Shown: positions 9,868 through 22,074, numbered from the stretch's first letter. The stretch: DNA of 64,000 nucleotides from Bettongia penicillata ogilbyi (GCA_023548195.1 JAJHZJ010000531.1:8295900-8359899); one strand, 5' to 3'. Numbers and translations are program-made. The notes: a model not told the origin generated them from the sequence alone.

Positions 9868-11350
9868 GGGGCACAGCCAAGAGGCACAGTAAAAGCTCTC
9901 CCTGCAAACCCTTCAAATACCTGTAAAAAATGACTCTAAACAAATTCTACAGCTACAGGATCCATAAAATGACTGAGTGAAACAAATATCCAATCCAACC
10001 TGTAAGGGCAAAAGGAGGGGTATATCGCACTGGACTGGGAGAGGAGCACACTCCAGCGTGGGTCACCCCAGTCTAGATGGCTGGAACAGGTCTTAGGGGA
10101 CTGAATCACTGGTAACTGTGGCAGTTTTCAAACTTGTCAAACCACAAATGCCAAACACATCCTTGAAGGTCAATGAGAAAATTCTGTGGAACTTGGGTGA
10201 AAGAGTGTGGTTTGGCTGGGGTCTGGCCTCAGCCCTGGGACAGTGGAGATGGGGGCAGGGGATGCAGCTACTTCTGAAGCTCTGGGCCCACAGATGGTGG
10301 AGGATCAAGCAGTTGATACAAAACTCCTGAAGCCTGGCACCATACAGCCATCCCCACCCCGACTCGCACTGAAAACAGAACCCTACTTTCACAAACAAAA
10401 AGTCAAGTATTTGGCTGGGAAGATGAGCAAACATTGTAAAATAAACCTCAGATAATAGAATCTTACTTTGGTGACAAAGATTAAAAAATACAACCAGAAG
10501 ACGACAATAAAGTCAAAGGTCCTACATCAAAAGTCTCCAAGAAAAATGAATTGGTCACAGGCCGTGGAAGAGCTCAGAGATTTTGAAAATTAAGTAAGAG
10601 TAGAGGAAAAATTGGGAAGAGAAATGAGAGTGATGCAAGAAAATCGAATCAACTATTTGCTAAAGGGGACCCATAAAATATTGAAGAAAATAGACTAACC
10701 TAAATGACAAAAGAGGTCCAAAAGCTCACTGAAGAAAACAATTCCTTCAAAATTAGAATGAAAAGGCTACAAAAATGTGTATACCCCTTGACCCAGCAAT
10801 ATTGTTTCTAGGACTGTATCCCAAAGAGATAATAAAAATGGGTAAGGGTCCAACATGTACAAAAATATTTATAGCAGCTCTCTTCATGGTGGCTAAGAAC
10901 TGGAAATGGAGGAGTTGCCCATCAACTGGGGAATGGCTGAACAAGTTGTAGTATATGAATGTAATGCAATATTACTGTGTTACAAGAAATGATGAACAGG
11001 AAGACTTGAGAGAGGCCCAGAAGAACACATATGAACTGAGGCTGAGTGAAAGGAGCAAAACCAGGGGAACACTGTACACTGCAACAGCCACAGTGTGCAA
11101 GAAATTTTTCTGGAAGACTTAGCCCTTGACAGCAATGCAAAGACCTAAAACATTCCCAAAGGACTCTTGAGGCAACATGCCATCCACATTCAGAGAAAAA
11201 ACTATGGAACTGGAACCCAGAATGAAGCAGAATATTTTTCTCCTGTGTTACGTTTTAGTTTGGTTTGATTTTTCTCATGATCTCCCATTCCTTTTAATGC
11301 CTCTATGCAACATGACTAATGTGAAAATGTGCTTAATAAGAATGTATGTA
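9868..11350 (+). mobile_element. L1 with internal deletion (5' UTR + partial ORF1 fused to ORF2 end + 3' UTR)
   Basis: A degenerate 5' start ('gggcacagccaagaggcac') leads into a 5' UTR, then ORF1 from about 10423 with the coiled-coil start ('gtggaagagctcag'). At about 10762 it jumps to the C-terminal end of ORF2 ('tataccccttgacccagcaa') and the 3' UTR ('atgactaatgtgaaaatgtg'), both also seen at 56640-57120. About 4 kb, including the endonuclease and RT, is missing. The 3' end is cut by the HAL1 starting at 11351. Many stops and indels; non-functional. Confidence 0.8.
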
Positions 11351-13480
11351 GGGGGGCAGAGCCAAGATGACAGAGTAGAAAGATGCAGCTACTGTAGCTC
11401 TTTCCACACAGCCTATAAAATACCTGTAAAAAAATGACTCTAAAGAAGTTCCAGAGCAGCAGAAGCCACAAAACGACAGAGTGAAAGAGATTTCCAGCCC
11501 AACGCAGGCTGGAAGGCCAACAGGAAAGGTCTATGGCACCAGGCATGGGGCAGAGCACAGCCCAGTCATTGGAGCCCAGCCTCACCTTGGCTGTGCCATG
11601 GCAAAGACAGGACTAGAGTGGGCTTCAAGGTGCTACTGGCAGCAGTTGCGATTCCCAGACTGTTCAACCCACAAATGCCAAAGGCAGTTTCAAAGGTCAA
11701 TGAGAAAGTTTTTTCACTTGGGGGAGAAGGGAGCAGGGTCCTTCCCAAGCCCAGGCCCTAGGCAGCAGCAGCAACAGTGTCCATTTTTGGAGCCCTCGGC
11801 CTAACGACCCTGAGGAAGGCCCTGGGGGAATTGAGCCACCAATCTGGGTCTCAGCCCTGAGTGGTGGTCCTGAGGTAAGAGTGCTGGCATGGTGGAGCTG
11901 GTGCAGACTGTGGAAAGGGAATTCTACTTGCAGATCCTGGGCAGAAAAGCTTTGGTAGCTCCCAGATCAGAGCACAGGCGAGGAGAGGAGTAAACTCCTT
12001 TCCCTTGACTGTGCCACCTTGGAGGAACTGAGAACTTACAGGTCCCCAAAGTATACCTTTCTCTTGACAAAGGACTCAAAAGTGAAGTAACTGCCTGGGA
12101 AAATGCCCAGAAAGGGGGAAAAATGACTAGAGAGGGTTACTTTCTTGGTGAACAGGTATTTTCCTCCATCCTTTTGGATGAGGAGGAACAATGTATACCA
12201 TCAGAGGAAGACCTAAAAGTCAAGGCTTCTGCATGCAAAATCTCCAAAATAAATATGCAGTCATCTCAGGTCATGGAAGAGCTCAAAAAGGATATTAGAA
12301 ATCAAGTAGGAGAGGTGTAGGAAAAATTGGAAAGAGAAGTGAGAGCAATGCAAGAAAATTATGAAAAGCGAGTCAACAGTTTGCTAAAGGAGACCCAAAA
12401 AAATGCTGAAGAAAATAACACTTCTAAAAATAGACTAATCCAAATGGCAAACGTCAAAGGCCAGTGAGGAAAAGAATGCTTTAAAAAGCAGAATTAGCCA
12501 ATTGGAAAAGGAGGTTCAAAAGCTCACAGAAGAAAACAGTACTTTAAAAATTAGAAGGGAGCAGATGGAAGGTAATATAGCCAAATTCCAGAGTTCCCAA
12601 GTCAAGGAGAAAATATTGCCAACAGCCACAATTCAAGTATTGTGGAAACACAATCAGAATAACACAAGACCTAGAAGCCATAGATTCTATATCATGGGAT
12701 CAAAGGGTTTGGAATATGATATTCCAGAGGTCAGAGGGGCTAGGATTAACATCAAGAATTACCTACCCAGCAAAACTGACTATAATACTTCAGGGGGAAA
12801 AAAATCAATATTCAACGAAACAGAGGACTTTCAAACATTCTTGATGAAAAGACCAGAGCTGAATAGAAAATCTGACTTTATAATATCAGAATCAAGAAAA
12901 GCATAAAAAGGTAAACAGGAAAGAGAAATTAGAAGGGATTTATTAAAATTGAACTGTTTACATTCCTACATGAAAAGATGATATTTGTAACTCATGAGAC
13001 CTTTTTCAATATTAAGGTAGTTGAAATAAATATAGAAAGATAGATTAGATAGACAGATAGACACAGGGCACAGGGTGAGTTGAATATGAAGGAATTTTAC
13101 AACATGACATTATGGAAGTGTTTCACGTAATTATACATGTATAATCTATATTGAACTGCTTGTCTTCTCAATGATGATGGGTTGGGAGGGAAGAAGGGAC
13201 AGAACTTGGAACTCAAAAGTTTTATAAACAAATGTTAAAAATTGTTTTTACATGCAACTGGGAAAAAGATATACAGGCAATGGGGTACAGAAATCTATCT
13301 TGCCCTATGAGAAAGGGAGAAAGACATTAGAAGTGAGGGGGTGATAAAATGGAGGGCAGAGTAAGAGAAGGGGTAATCAGAATGCATGCCATCTCAGGTT
13401 GGGAGGGAGAGGAGAGATAGGGAGAAAATTTGGAACTCAAAATCTTATGGAAATTAATGTTGAAAATTAAAAATAAAATG
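11351..13480 (+). mobile_element. Half-L1 (HAL1), older copy
   Basis: Starts with 'ggggggcagagccaagatga', has a 5' UTR with only weak traces of the ~70-bp units, ORF1 from 12104, and then, instead of ORF2, the HAL1 3' region. That region carries two L1-type termini ('tggaactcaaaa' at 13207 and 13431, 224 bp apart) and an A-rich end. It lies in the 3' UTR of the L1 at 9868. The total of about 2.1 kb is shorter than the 2.9-kb copies, because of an ORF1 deletion and a shorter 3' region. Confidence 0.8.
12104..12903 (+). pseudogene. HAL1 ORF1, RRM region deleted
   Basis: ORF1 starts with a disrupted MPRKG and hits a stop within ten codons. It recovers coiled-coil heptads (12123-12560: EELKKD, SQLEKEVQKLTEENSTLKI) in more than one frame. 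Just after the heptads it jumps to the segment NIAKFQSSQVKEK, missing about 300 nt that encode the RRM (the RRDNLKI...PESH block of other copies). The C-terminal domain end survives at 12600-12903 (FNETEDFQTF, MKRPEL). Non-functional. Confidence 0.75.
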
Positions 13481-13910
13481 CATTAATAGGCCCATGTAAC
13501 CTGCCCAAGTCACATGGAGGCCTGAGTTACATGAATCTGAGTCACATGGAGCCTGTAGTGGGAGGAATTTGCTGAATGGCTGGAACAGGAGGACGTGGAG
13601 CTGGAGGAGAGCTGAGAGGAAGTTAGTCTTGAGAGCAGTCAGAACTGAAGGATGGAGGTGAGCCCGCATGTAGCTGTGAGTGTGAGAAGGGCATTTTGTT
13701 TAAGGAAAGCTTCTTTGTGATTTGTTTAAGGGGAGCCTGATTGTGATTTGTCTAATGAAGCTTGTTTGTGGGAAGCCTAGCAGGGGGGAAGGCTTGGGTA
13801 TGGTGTTGTCCTCTGCACTGTTATTGTGTATAGATTTCTGTTAGTATGATGGATTTGGCTTTCTGGTATCTGAATAGATGTTTTGGTTCTACCTTCCAAA
13901 AAAAAAAAGA
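13481..13910 (+). mobile_element. Unidentified poly(A)-tailed retroelement
   Basis: A G-rich block of about 400 bp, distinct in composition from its surroundings. It starts near 'ggcccatgtaacctgccc', has short internal repeats ('gagtcacatgga', and 'gtgatttgtttaagggg' with variants at 13718 and 13746), and ends with 'tgaatagatgttttggttct', a probable decayed polyadenylation signal, and an A-run at 13899-13910. It could be a retroposed LTR-containing RNA or a marsupial SINE; I cannot name the family. Confidence 0.45.
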
Positions 13911-13987
13911 AAATTAAGAATAAAGTAATTAAGTTAAAAATTGAATAAATTAAGAGTTCCTAGACAATGTAAATATTTCATGAAGGA

Positions 13988-14053
13988 ATTTGGAACTCAA
14001 AATCTTATGGAAATTAATGTTGAAAATTAATTCCTCTCCCTCCCAACCTGAGA
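13988..14053 (+). repeat. Duplicated HAL1 tail plus inverted piece
   Basis: 13988-14030 repeats 13428-13470 exactly (43 nt, direct). It is followed at 14032-14053 by an exact 22-nt inverted copy of 13392-13413. Both source pieces lie within 80 bp of each other in the HAL1 3' end. Confidence 0.9.
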
Positions 14054-14109
14054 AAGATTTCCAAGGACAAGGAATCAACATTGATATCAAAAAGAATGAG
14101 CGATTACCT

Positions 14110-14400
14110 TCAACAATTAAACTTGCATTAAGAATCTACCACATGTGATAGGCCCTGGAATAGCAGCTAATTTACAAGAAAAATAGTCCCTGCCCCTGTG
14201 AAGCTTACAGTGTATTAAAAGGATGTGACATATAAATGTATATACATATATATGGACATAAAGAACTATTATTACACATGACAAGGGCATAATAGAAGTG
14301 CAAAGTTCTAGATAAAGTGCAAAGGGGAAAATCATGATAGGGTAATCTCAGGGAATGGTTCCTAGAAGAGGTGATATTTGAACTGGCAATTAAAGAATGG
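14110..14400 (+). repeat. Ancient mammal-wide interspersed repeat, family uncertain
   Basis: Reads 'gaatctaccacatgtgatag', 'agtccctgcccctgtgaagc', 'ttacagtgta' and later 'agaggtgatatttgaactgg'. This is the widely dispersed ancient repeat with 'tccctgccctcaaggagctt' and 'gaggtgacatttgagctg'. Related pieces are at 15755 and 22340. Confidence 0.55.
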
Positions 14401-14935
14401 ATAGTTTTGTGTCAGTCATTGTAGAGAATGATATAGTGATATATATATAGTGAATAGAAGATTAAAGATTTGAAGATTAAAATTAATATTGTGCAGCAAT
14501 AAAGGTCCAACTAAGACTAGATGGTATATTTGGTGGACTTGGAGTAGTTTTGTGATTTTTTCCAAGAGCATCTGGGTGCTTAGAAGGAAGAGTAGAGGAT
14601 GGGTTACTTATGGTAGGAATGACTTATGAGAATTATCAGGACAAGAAAGGTGGCCGGCAAAACAAGAATAGAAAAGTGGGTACTACTGAAACGCCTGATT
14701 GATATAAGGCCACTATGATGCCACTGCCATGTCCTAAAGTGTGGAATTTTTAACTAACTTACATAGATTAGCTCAAATTTGAAAATGAGCTCAAAAATGA
14801 AGCATTCCCTAACCTTTTAAGACAAAAGTAAACTCATTAACACTTACCATCTGTAGCTGCTTTGTGATACCTGCTGTTGCCTTGTATTTCTGTCTAATTT
14901 TTCAAGTGTGTATGTATTGTCATTCCAATTAGATT

Positions 14936-15176
14936 GTGTGTGTTCATCCTTCACTGCCAAAGACGACCATGTCATCAAAGAAATAATGAAAGGACTTGAA
15001 CTTGACTTTGTTTTAAGGGAGGGAGGGCTGTGCTGGTCACCAGCCTCACTTCTCCTCCAGAGCCATCTGAATCCAGTGACCAGATAGTCATCAAGATGAC
15101 TGGAGATGAACCAGGATGAAGTGACTGGGGTTAAGTGACTTGCCCAAGATTACACAGCTAGTAAGTGTCAAGTGTG
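14936..15176 (+). repeat. Marsupial SINE (WSINE1/Mar-like) with target-site duplication
   Basis: Contains 'cactgccaaagacgaccat', 'gggagggagggctgtgctgg', 'cacttctcctccagagccat' and a 3' tRNA-derived part 'gtgacttgcccaagattaca'. The flanking decamer 'caattagatt' occurs at 14926-14935 and again at 15177-15186, marking both ends. The family name is from memory and tentative. Confidence 0.75.
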
Positions 15177-15266
15177 CAATTAGATTATAAATTCCTTAAA
15201 GGACTCACATGACACACACAAAAAAACTATAGTACCTAGCAGTACATGTAAACTTTTATTGGGTTG

Positions 15267-15470
15267 AAAAGGAAGCTAGATGGCATAGTGGATAGAATCT
15301 GGGATTAGGAGTCAGAAAATTCAAGTTTAAATCTTGACTCAGACACTTAATAAATCTGTGACCCTGGGCAAGTAATCTATCAGCTTTAGTGTCTTCATCT
15401 GTAAAATGGGAATAATATTTAATATTCAAGTATGTTGTGGGCATCAATTTTACTGTCATTTTTACATACA
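15267..15470 (+). repeat. tRNA-derived CORE-SINE (MIR/Mar type)
   Basis: 'gctagatggcatagtggata', 'gattaggagtcagaaaattc', 'gacacttaataaatctgtga', 'tcatctgtaaaatgggaata'. The order is that of a sense-oriented SINE. The antisense open frame here is incidental. Confidence 0.8.
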
Positions 15471-15754
15471 CAGCAAATGAGATTTATTTTTTGCATAGAA
15501 GCTAATTTTTTAAAATGGGTACACATTGTGATCCTCAAACATCTGAAAATATTCCTATATAATTTGAAGTTTCATTAATTTTAACACCCTTATGATGATT
15601 TTGGTCCCATATAAAAACTAATTCAAAATAGGATCCGGATACGAAAAAAAAGCAACTTGATATCTATAGGAGAAATAGTTCCTGATCATATTAATGAAAA
15701 AAAAAAGCAACTGATTACAAAGTTCCTTCTTAAAAGCCAATTCTCATAAATTTC

Positions 15755-15855
15755 CAAATATGTACTGATTTAACAAGCAGGGAAATGCCTGCTCTGTGTA
15801 CCTGGCACTGTGCTAAGGTGCCAAGGATATAAATCTATAAAAAGCAAGTAAAAAC
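15755..15855 (+). repeat. Ancient interspersed repeat fragment
   Basis: 'ctctgtgtacctggcactgt' then 'gctaaggtgccaaggatata' resembles the head of the ancient repeat also seen at 14110. Confidence 0.5.
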
Positions 15856-16110
15856 AAATTATTTCCAAATAACAAATCTCTCAGTTACCATTTTCACCTC
15901 TAAAATGGTTCCCTTTCCAAATCTCTCCATTTCTACTTTTTAGATTCCTGGCTAGAAACATAGGCATGATCTTGACTTTTTCTTGTTCTCAATTCTGTCT
16001 CCAATCAGGCATCAAGTTTCTCTCTTTCAAAATGTCTTCGAGAGACACCCTTTATTCTCCATTCCCACTCCAGGTTCTCAATACTTTTGCAGATATTCCT
16101 TGCTCTAGAT

Positions 16111-16310
16111 CAGGGGTTTTAATGTCTGACTTTTTTGTGTCTTAAGACTCCTTGTCAATCTAGTAAAGCCTATGGACCCTTCTCGAAATGTTTTTAAATG
16201 CAAGAAATTAAATACAGAGATTTGCAAAGAAAACCAATTATATTAAAAGTTACCAAATTTAAAAAAAAAAAAAACAGGTCCATGGACCCAAGGATAAGAA
16301 CCTCCAAGAG
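16111..16310 (+). mobile_element. hAT-type MITE
   Basis: Starts 'caggggttttaatgtctg', then 'gtgtcttaagactcctt' and 'aaagcctatggacccttctc', and ends with 'ggataagaacctcc', an imperfect inverted match to the start. An A-run lies within it at about 16261-16274. Confidence 0.55.
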
Positions 16311-16549
16311 TTCTATAGTTTCCTCTTCTCTAATCTACCCCAGTTTGCAAGTCCTCCACAATTGTATAGGCACTACTCTACCCTTAAAAAAAAATAGGGA
16401 CAATACTTGTACTACTGCCTTATGGAGATCAAATGAGATGATGCATGCAAATTTTATGTAACAAAATAATTCCCCTGCTCCAGCCAAACCAGAGGGTTTA
16501 TCAACCTCCAAGAAAGTGTAATGTGGCTTCTGGCTTCTATTTCTGTCAT

Positions 16550-16850
16550 TCCATCCCATCCCTTCCCTAATCCTCTGAAAAATTTTCAAGTTCCAACTCA
16601 AATATCTTCCTTTAGGAAGACTTCACACTAGTTCACAAGGAACTTTTCCTTCCTCCAACCTCCATTATACTTACACATACTACCAAGGTTGAGAATTTAC
16701 ATTTTGTGTTATTCACTAATTATTTAAAATATATTAGCATTGTTTTCTTAATATGACTGCAAATTTCTTGAGGGTGTGGTACATGTGTGTATACACATAC
16801 AGAGAATCCTTGCCTTATCTCTTACATTGTGCTAGCCTCATAACTGATAA
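16550..16850 (+). repeat. L2 LINE 3' end
   Basis: 'aagttccaactcaaatatct', 'aggaagacttcacactagtt' and 'ctgcaaatttcttgagggtg', with a final 'ttgtgctagcctcataac', follow the L2 3' UTR order. The relic is old. Confidence 0.6.
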
Positions 16851-16951
16851 TTGGTTGCTTAATCAAGAAAAATGTGTATGGAAACTGATTAAGAGAATGG
16901 TTAATTAAAATGCTGTCAGTGTAATGTGATCTGGTTTTTTAAAGTGTGTTT

Positions 16952-19890
16952 GGGAGACGATACTGGAAAAATGGTAGAGTAGGTCAGAAAATTCCAAGCT
17001 CTCCACATTTCCCCCACAAACAAAACAGTACCTCAGAGCAAATGTAAAGTGGTAAAAACAAACAAGAACTGGGCAGAAGAGTGATCCTCCTAAGACAACT
17101 GAAGAAAAATTCCAGTACTGAGGTTTGGTCCCTGTGAAGTGTAAACACCTTCAGGCTAGTTGCACTGAAACAGCAAGCAGGGAGCCCTGGAGTTAGTTGG
17201 GTTAGGCGGTAGACTCAGCCTTAGTCCTAGGAATTTTTAGCACCTGAACAGTGTGCGGAAGTGTCTGAGCAGGATCAGACTGAGGGAAATCTCTACTAAG
17301 GGATACAAGACCCAGCTGTGCTGCCAAGACATGACCATGGGTGAGGAGGAACTAGCCGGATGCTTGGTGAGGATACAAACAGGAGGGAGAGACATCACTG
17401 GCTGTGGGCATTTACAGGAGGGTGGAGTTCTTGGAGTTCCAGGCCAGAGGGGAAAACTGCAGAATTTCAAGGCCAGAGGCACCATCCCCCATGCCTCTAG
17501 ACTAGAGGTGATTACAATAAGCTGCTACAAATAAAAAAGGAGTAACAGGCAGGAAGAAAGAACCCAACTATACATAGTTACTGTGAGAAAAGAGAAGAAT
17601 AGGGTTCAACATCAGAGGAGGATAGAAAAGCCTCTCCTATCCCAAAAAGTAGCATCAAATGGTCAACTGCCCAAAATGAATTCACAGAACTTAAAAAAGA
17701 CTTTAAAAACCAAATGAGAGATATGGATGAAAAATTTTTAAAAATAGGAACAATCCCAGAAAAACAAGATTATGAAAAGAAAGTCAACCAATTGGAAAAG
17801 GAGATCCACAATCTTAGGGAAGAAAACAGCTTCTTGAAAATTAGAATTGGGCAAGGGGAAGCCAACAAAATTATAAGTGACCAAGAAATAAAACAAAATA
17901 TGAAGAACAAAAAAACAGAAGAGAATGTGAAACATCTCACAAGAAAAACAACTGATTTGGAGAACAGATCAAGAAGAGAAAACCTAAGAATCTTGATACA
18001 ATACAAGAAATAAATAAAATTGCCTGAAGCTTTACAACAAGAAGGGTAAGTAGAAATAGGAAAAAAAATTCACCAATCACAACCCGAAAGAGATCCTACA
18101 AAGAAAACCTACAGGAAGATCACAGTCAAATTACAAAACCCCCAGCTTAAGCAGAAAATATTACAAGCAACAAGAAAAAAAAAATCAAATATGGCAGAGC
18201 CAAAATTAGAATTACACAAGACCCAGCAGTGACAACACTAAAAGACCACAGAACTTGGAACATTATATTTGAAAGAGCAAAAGAAATGGGGTTGTGTCCA
18301 AAAATATCATTCCCAGCAAAGTTAAGCACAATCCTGAACGAAAAAAAAAAAGGCATTCAATGAATTGCCAGACTTTGAGGATTTTGCTGCAAAAAACAAA
18401 CAAAAATCTGAACTTCATGGATAATTGGACATAAAAGATCCATTAGAAATATAAGGTATACATCAAAGACTAATTGCAAGGACTCAAAAAGGATAGATTA
18501 TTCACTTTTCATATGAAAATGTATGTCTAAGACTGTTACTAGTAACTGGGCAGTTCAAAAGAAAAACTGGGGAGGCTTGATTATGCTGTTTAGGAAAAGA
18601 AAGTAATTATCCTATGCAAATGAGGTGCAAGAGTAAGGCTGACACAGGAATCTGATGGGGAGGAGGGCTGGTATTGTGAAACCCTACTCTCATAGGGAAT
18701 GGGTTAAAAAGGGAACTATCTATCCATATATACATGTACACACACACACACAAATATATGTGTATGCATGTACGTATGTTGTGTATAAAAGTCTTCTAAA
18801 TTCAGAAAAAAAAAAGAGGCCAAGGGGATAGGCAGGAAGGACAGGATAAGGGAGAAAATTTTAGAGGGGATCTAATCACATCAGATCTGGGTTAAAGAGA
18901 GAACAATATATACATTTAGGAGGGAAAAGTATTCAAAATTTATAAAGAAACAAGAGGGCGGAATAGAAGAGTGTCTAGATTAATAGGAATGGGATAAATT
19001 ATGAGGGACTAATGTATTTGGAAAGCTACAAAAGTCTTCTAAATTCAGATAGAAATAAGAGGGGAAAAGGAGAGGATCTTTGGAGGGAAGTTAGGTTAAG
19101 TAAAAGGAGGGCAAAGTAGTGGATCGAAGTAAAGTAGAAGAGTTAGGAGGAATAGGAAATAAGAGATACACACAAACACAAAAAATAGGAGTAGAGTTTA
19201 TTAGGGAAAAAAAGCAAAGGTGGCAATCACAATCTCAGACACAGTTAAAGCTAAAAGAGACTTAGGCAAAAAAGAAAAATAGAGAAACTACATTATATGT
19301 GAACTATATTTAGACTAAAATAATTAGTATGATTAGAACCCTGCTGTGATATAAGAAATGAGTTGCTAGACTTAGAAAAATGTGTTGATTTGGACTTGTG
19401 AAGGAAGATGTTATCCACCCTCAGGGAAACAGAGGATAAACAAGTATGGCACAGTCTTACATAGATGCATATGGACATCTATGTCTATATATACGATTAT
19501 GGATATCTAAGCATATATATATGTGGGCGTGTGTATGTATGCACATGTATGTGTGCATATACTGTTATAAACATTATATATTGTTATATTATAAACATAT
19601 TATATTATTAAGGCTTAATTGTAGCCTTCTTGCAGAAAGAGGAAAAAAATAACAAAGTAAAAAATGCCCAGCAGAAAACAAGGAAGCAAAGATGGACAGC
19701 TCTGAAACACAATGTGTAGTATTCCTTATTTGGGCTTTCTTGAAATGGAAATTTATTGCAATATGTTTTGAATTTTCTCTTACATTTTGCTGCGCACATG
19801 GCAATGTATCTTTTTCTTTTCTTATTTTGTATTTTTATGCTTCTTTTTCTTTTCTTACTGTTTTTAAGTTTTAAAAATTAATTTTTAAAA
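16952..19890 (+). mobile_element. Degenerate L1 with most of ORF2 deleted
   Basis: The start is a decayed 'gggagacgatactgg...aatggtagagtagg'. A 5' UTR follows, then ORF1 coiled coil (17690-17960, LEKEIHNLREENSFLKI) and a RRM/C-terminal remnant to about 18420. Next comes a long inter-ORF region, then a short endonuclease trace at 19215-19265 (translated KVAITISDTVKAKRD). From about 19340 the sequence is an L1 3' end ('gaaggaagatgttatccacc'), with nothing of the RT in between. Non-functional. Confidence 0.65.
17700..18420 (+). pseudogene. ORF1 remnant of the L1 at 16952
   Basis: Open for about 99 codons at 17714-18013, with a heptad-rich coiled coil, then the LENRSRRENLRI start of the RRM, where a stop follows. 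Pieces of the C-terminal domain (RITQDPAVTTLK-like, translated near 18210-18260) follow in other frames. This L1 subfamily is clearly different from the young HAL1 ORF1 group. Confidence 0.65.
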
Positions 19891-20160
19891 AATAGTATTT
19901 TTATTGCATAAAAACTGCAGAATAACAAATCTCCCAGAATCATCTCACAGTCTGAATAACTCATTGCAGGGGGGAAAAATTACTTTTCTGCATAGCTAAT
20001 ATCCACATTCTTCCCACAGCTGCTTCTATGGTATTACATTACAGCTTGAAAACTTTTTGGGTTTTTGGTTTGTTCTGTTTGTTTTTACCAAATCTGATTT
20101 ACCAGACAGTATAGGGAGCTTGGGTGAAGAACTTCCTCTTAACAATTAAGATCTACATAT
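19891..20160. other. Unique sequence
   Basis: No repeat or gene recognised between the L1 end and the next SINE. Confidence 0.3.
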
Positions 20161-20164
20161 ACTT

Positions 20165-20325
20165 TGAAGTTGCAGAACACTTTATTCAGTTGTCGGGGCA
20201 ATGAGAGATTAAATGATTTAACCTGTGTCAAAATGACACTATGTCTGAGGTTGGACTTGAACCCAAGTAGGTCTTCCTCAATTTGAGGCCAGCTCTCTGC
20301 TATGCTTCACTGCCCCCTGATATCA
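20165..20325 (-). repeat. CORE-SINE, antisense
   Basis: 'gagagattaaatgatttaac', 'tgaggttggacttgaaccc' and 'gtaggtcttcctcaattt' are the reverse complement of a tRNA-derived SINE head. Confidence 0.65.
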
Positions 20326-20607
20326 TGCTGTAACCAGATCCTCCTGAAAACTAACTATTGTTGGCTATGTTCCAAAATGGATGTTACATCGAATTCTGTG
20401 CTATAATTCATGAAATGAAAAAAAGGGCTAATGTTTCCTTTTTTTTTAGAAACAGGCCACAGAGTCACAGAGAACCAATGAAACCCAAACCAAACCCAAA
20501 AAACCCTGAAACATGTAAAAACAATTTGTGGTCTTGTTTTGGAATGAGTATTTACTGCATCTACTTTTTACATTAAGAATGGGTGATATACTTTATTCAA
20601 TGCTATA

Positions 20608-20650
20608 AAAAAATATATGTATGTATGTATGTATGGTATGTATGTATATT
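20608..20650 (+). repeat. (ATGT)n microsatellite
   Basis: Imperfect TATG/ATGT repeats with one interruption. Confidence 0.85.
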
Positions 20651-21228
20651 ATGGTCAGTTAAAAGAGGTGAGAAGGAAATATATTAACTCTTATGTTTAG
20701 TCTCACCTACTCATAAAAAGTATATTCAAAGTTTCTTTCTACTCGATGGGCACATTTATAAATGACTTTTGGTTTCCTTGTCTGCTTCTACATAAACCTC
20801 CATAGCTCCAAATATCTTCAAGCTGGGCTATGTCTGAAAAAGCTGAATTTTAAAATGACAATTCTGGCTGTGGTTTCATTTCCCTGAACCCAAGGCTGGA
20901 ATCCAGTGGAGAGTAGTGATATAGAATGCAAATCTTCTCAATGTGAATATGTCCATTAAATGCTCATATACCATCAATTAAACTCTATAGTTAGGATACA
21001 TGACTGTGTGGTTTTATTCCTTAAATTCCTGGGCCTAAAACTGAATTTGACCCTAGAAAAACCAACAATATAGAACGCCATAAAATTTGACAACAAAGGA
21101 CTGTAAAACAAAACAAAAAAAAAAAAAACCAACAAAAGAATCACCCTGACTTCTGGTATAGGTGAAGAAATAGGTTTAGAGAATTTATGCAGTTTGCCTA
21201 AGATCAAGGTAACGGAAGAACCAAAAAT
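20651..21228. other. Unique sequence
   Basis: Nothing recognised except an A-rich run at 21107-21129. Confidence 0.3.
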
Positions 21229-21229
21229 A

Positions 21230-21470
21230 CTTCTAGCCATAATAATAGTTAGCATTTAGGTAAGAGCTTTGAAGTTTGCAAAAGGCTTTAAATATTACCT
21301 CACTTGATCCTCACAACAACCCTGGAAGATAGATATATTATTATCTCCAATAGATAGATAAGAAAACTGAGTCACAGAATTAGGTGATGTGCTCAAGGTC
21401 AGTTTTCCTCATTCTAGATCCAGGGCACTATCTACTGCATCACCTGGAAGCCTCTAGCGACCTGACTGCT
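21230..21470 (-). repeat. THER1/MIR-type SINE, antisense
   Basis: 'aataatagttagcattta', 'gtttgcaaaaggctttaaat', 'cctcacaacaaccctggaag' and 'aagaaaactgagtcacag' are the antisense CORE-SINE order from tail to head. Confidence 0.8.
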
Positions 21471-22074
21471 TCAATTCCCAGCCCTAATTTCATTGTACTA
21501 TGGAATTCCTCCTTTGGTAAATGTGCAAAAAAATACAATCAAAGGGAGAATATAATCATGGAGAATTTTTTTTTGATTATGTGGCAATTTTTCATTAGCA
21601 AATAATTAGTAAACTATGCTGCAATTTAAAGAGAAATTTACAATTCCAAAGACTGCTCAAGGGGAGTGTTGATGCAAAGCAAAGGCAAGATGACGCTAAT
21701 TTTCAAAAGTACTGATTGTGGAATTTCAGATGCCACAACAGATATGGAGATGTAAAAAATAAAAATTAAAGGTCAGAAGAACTTAAAATAACTAAAGATA
21801 TGATCTATAAAGATTGGCAAAGAATATGAAGAAATATGCTTGGGCAGCTTCAATTCTGATTGATAACAGGACTGAAGGGAATGTTGTTTGGGAGAAGGAA
21901 ACAAACCTGTGTCTACAAGTGGCTTTACAAGATACTGTTATACATAATCAAGGATAGTTGCTTGTTTTCAAGATTTTTTGCAACATGTAGGTAATAACTT
22001 TGGGCTTCAAATGACTAATTCCCCTTAATGCTCCCACCTTCTCTAAGATTACTTTCAATTTATTGTGTCCATTT

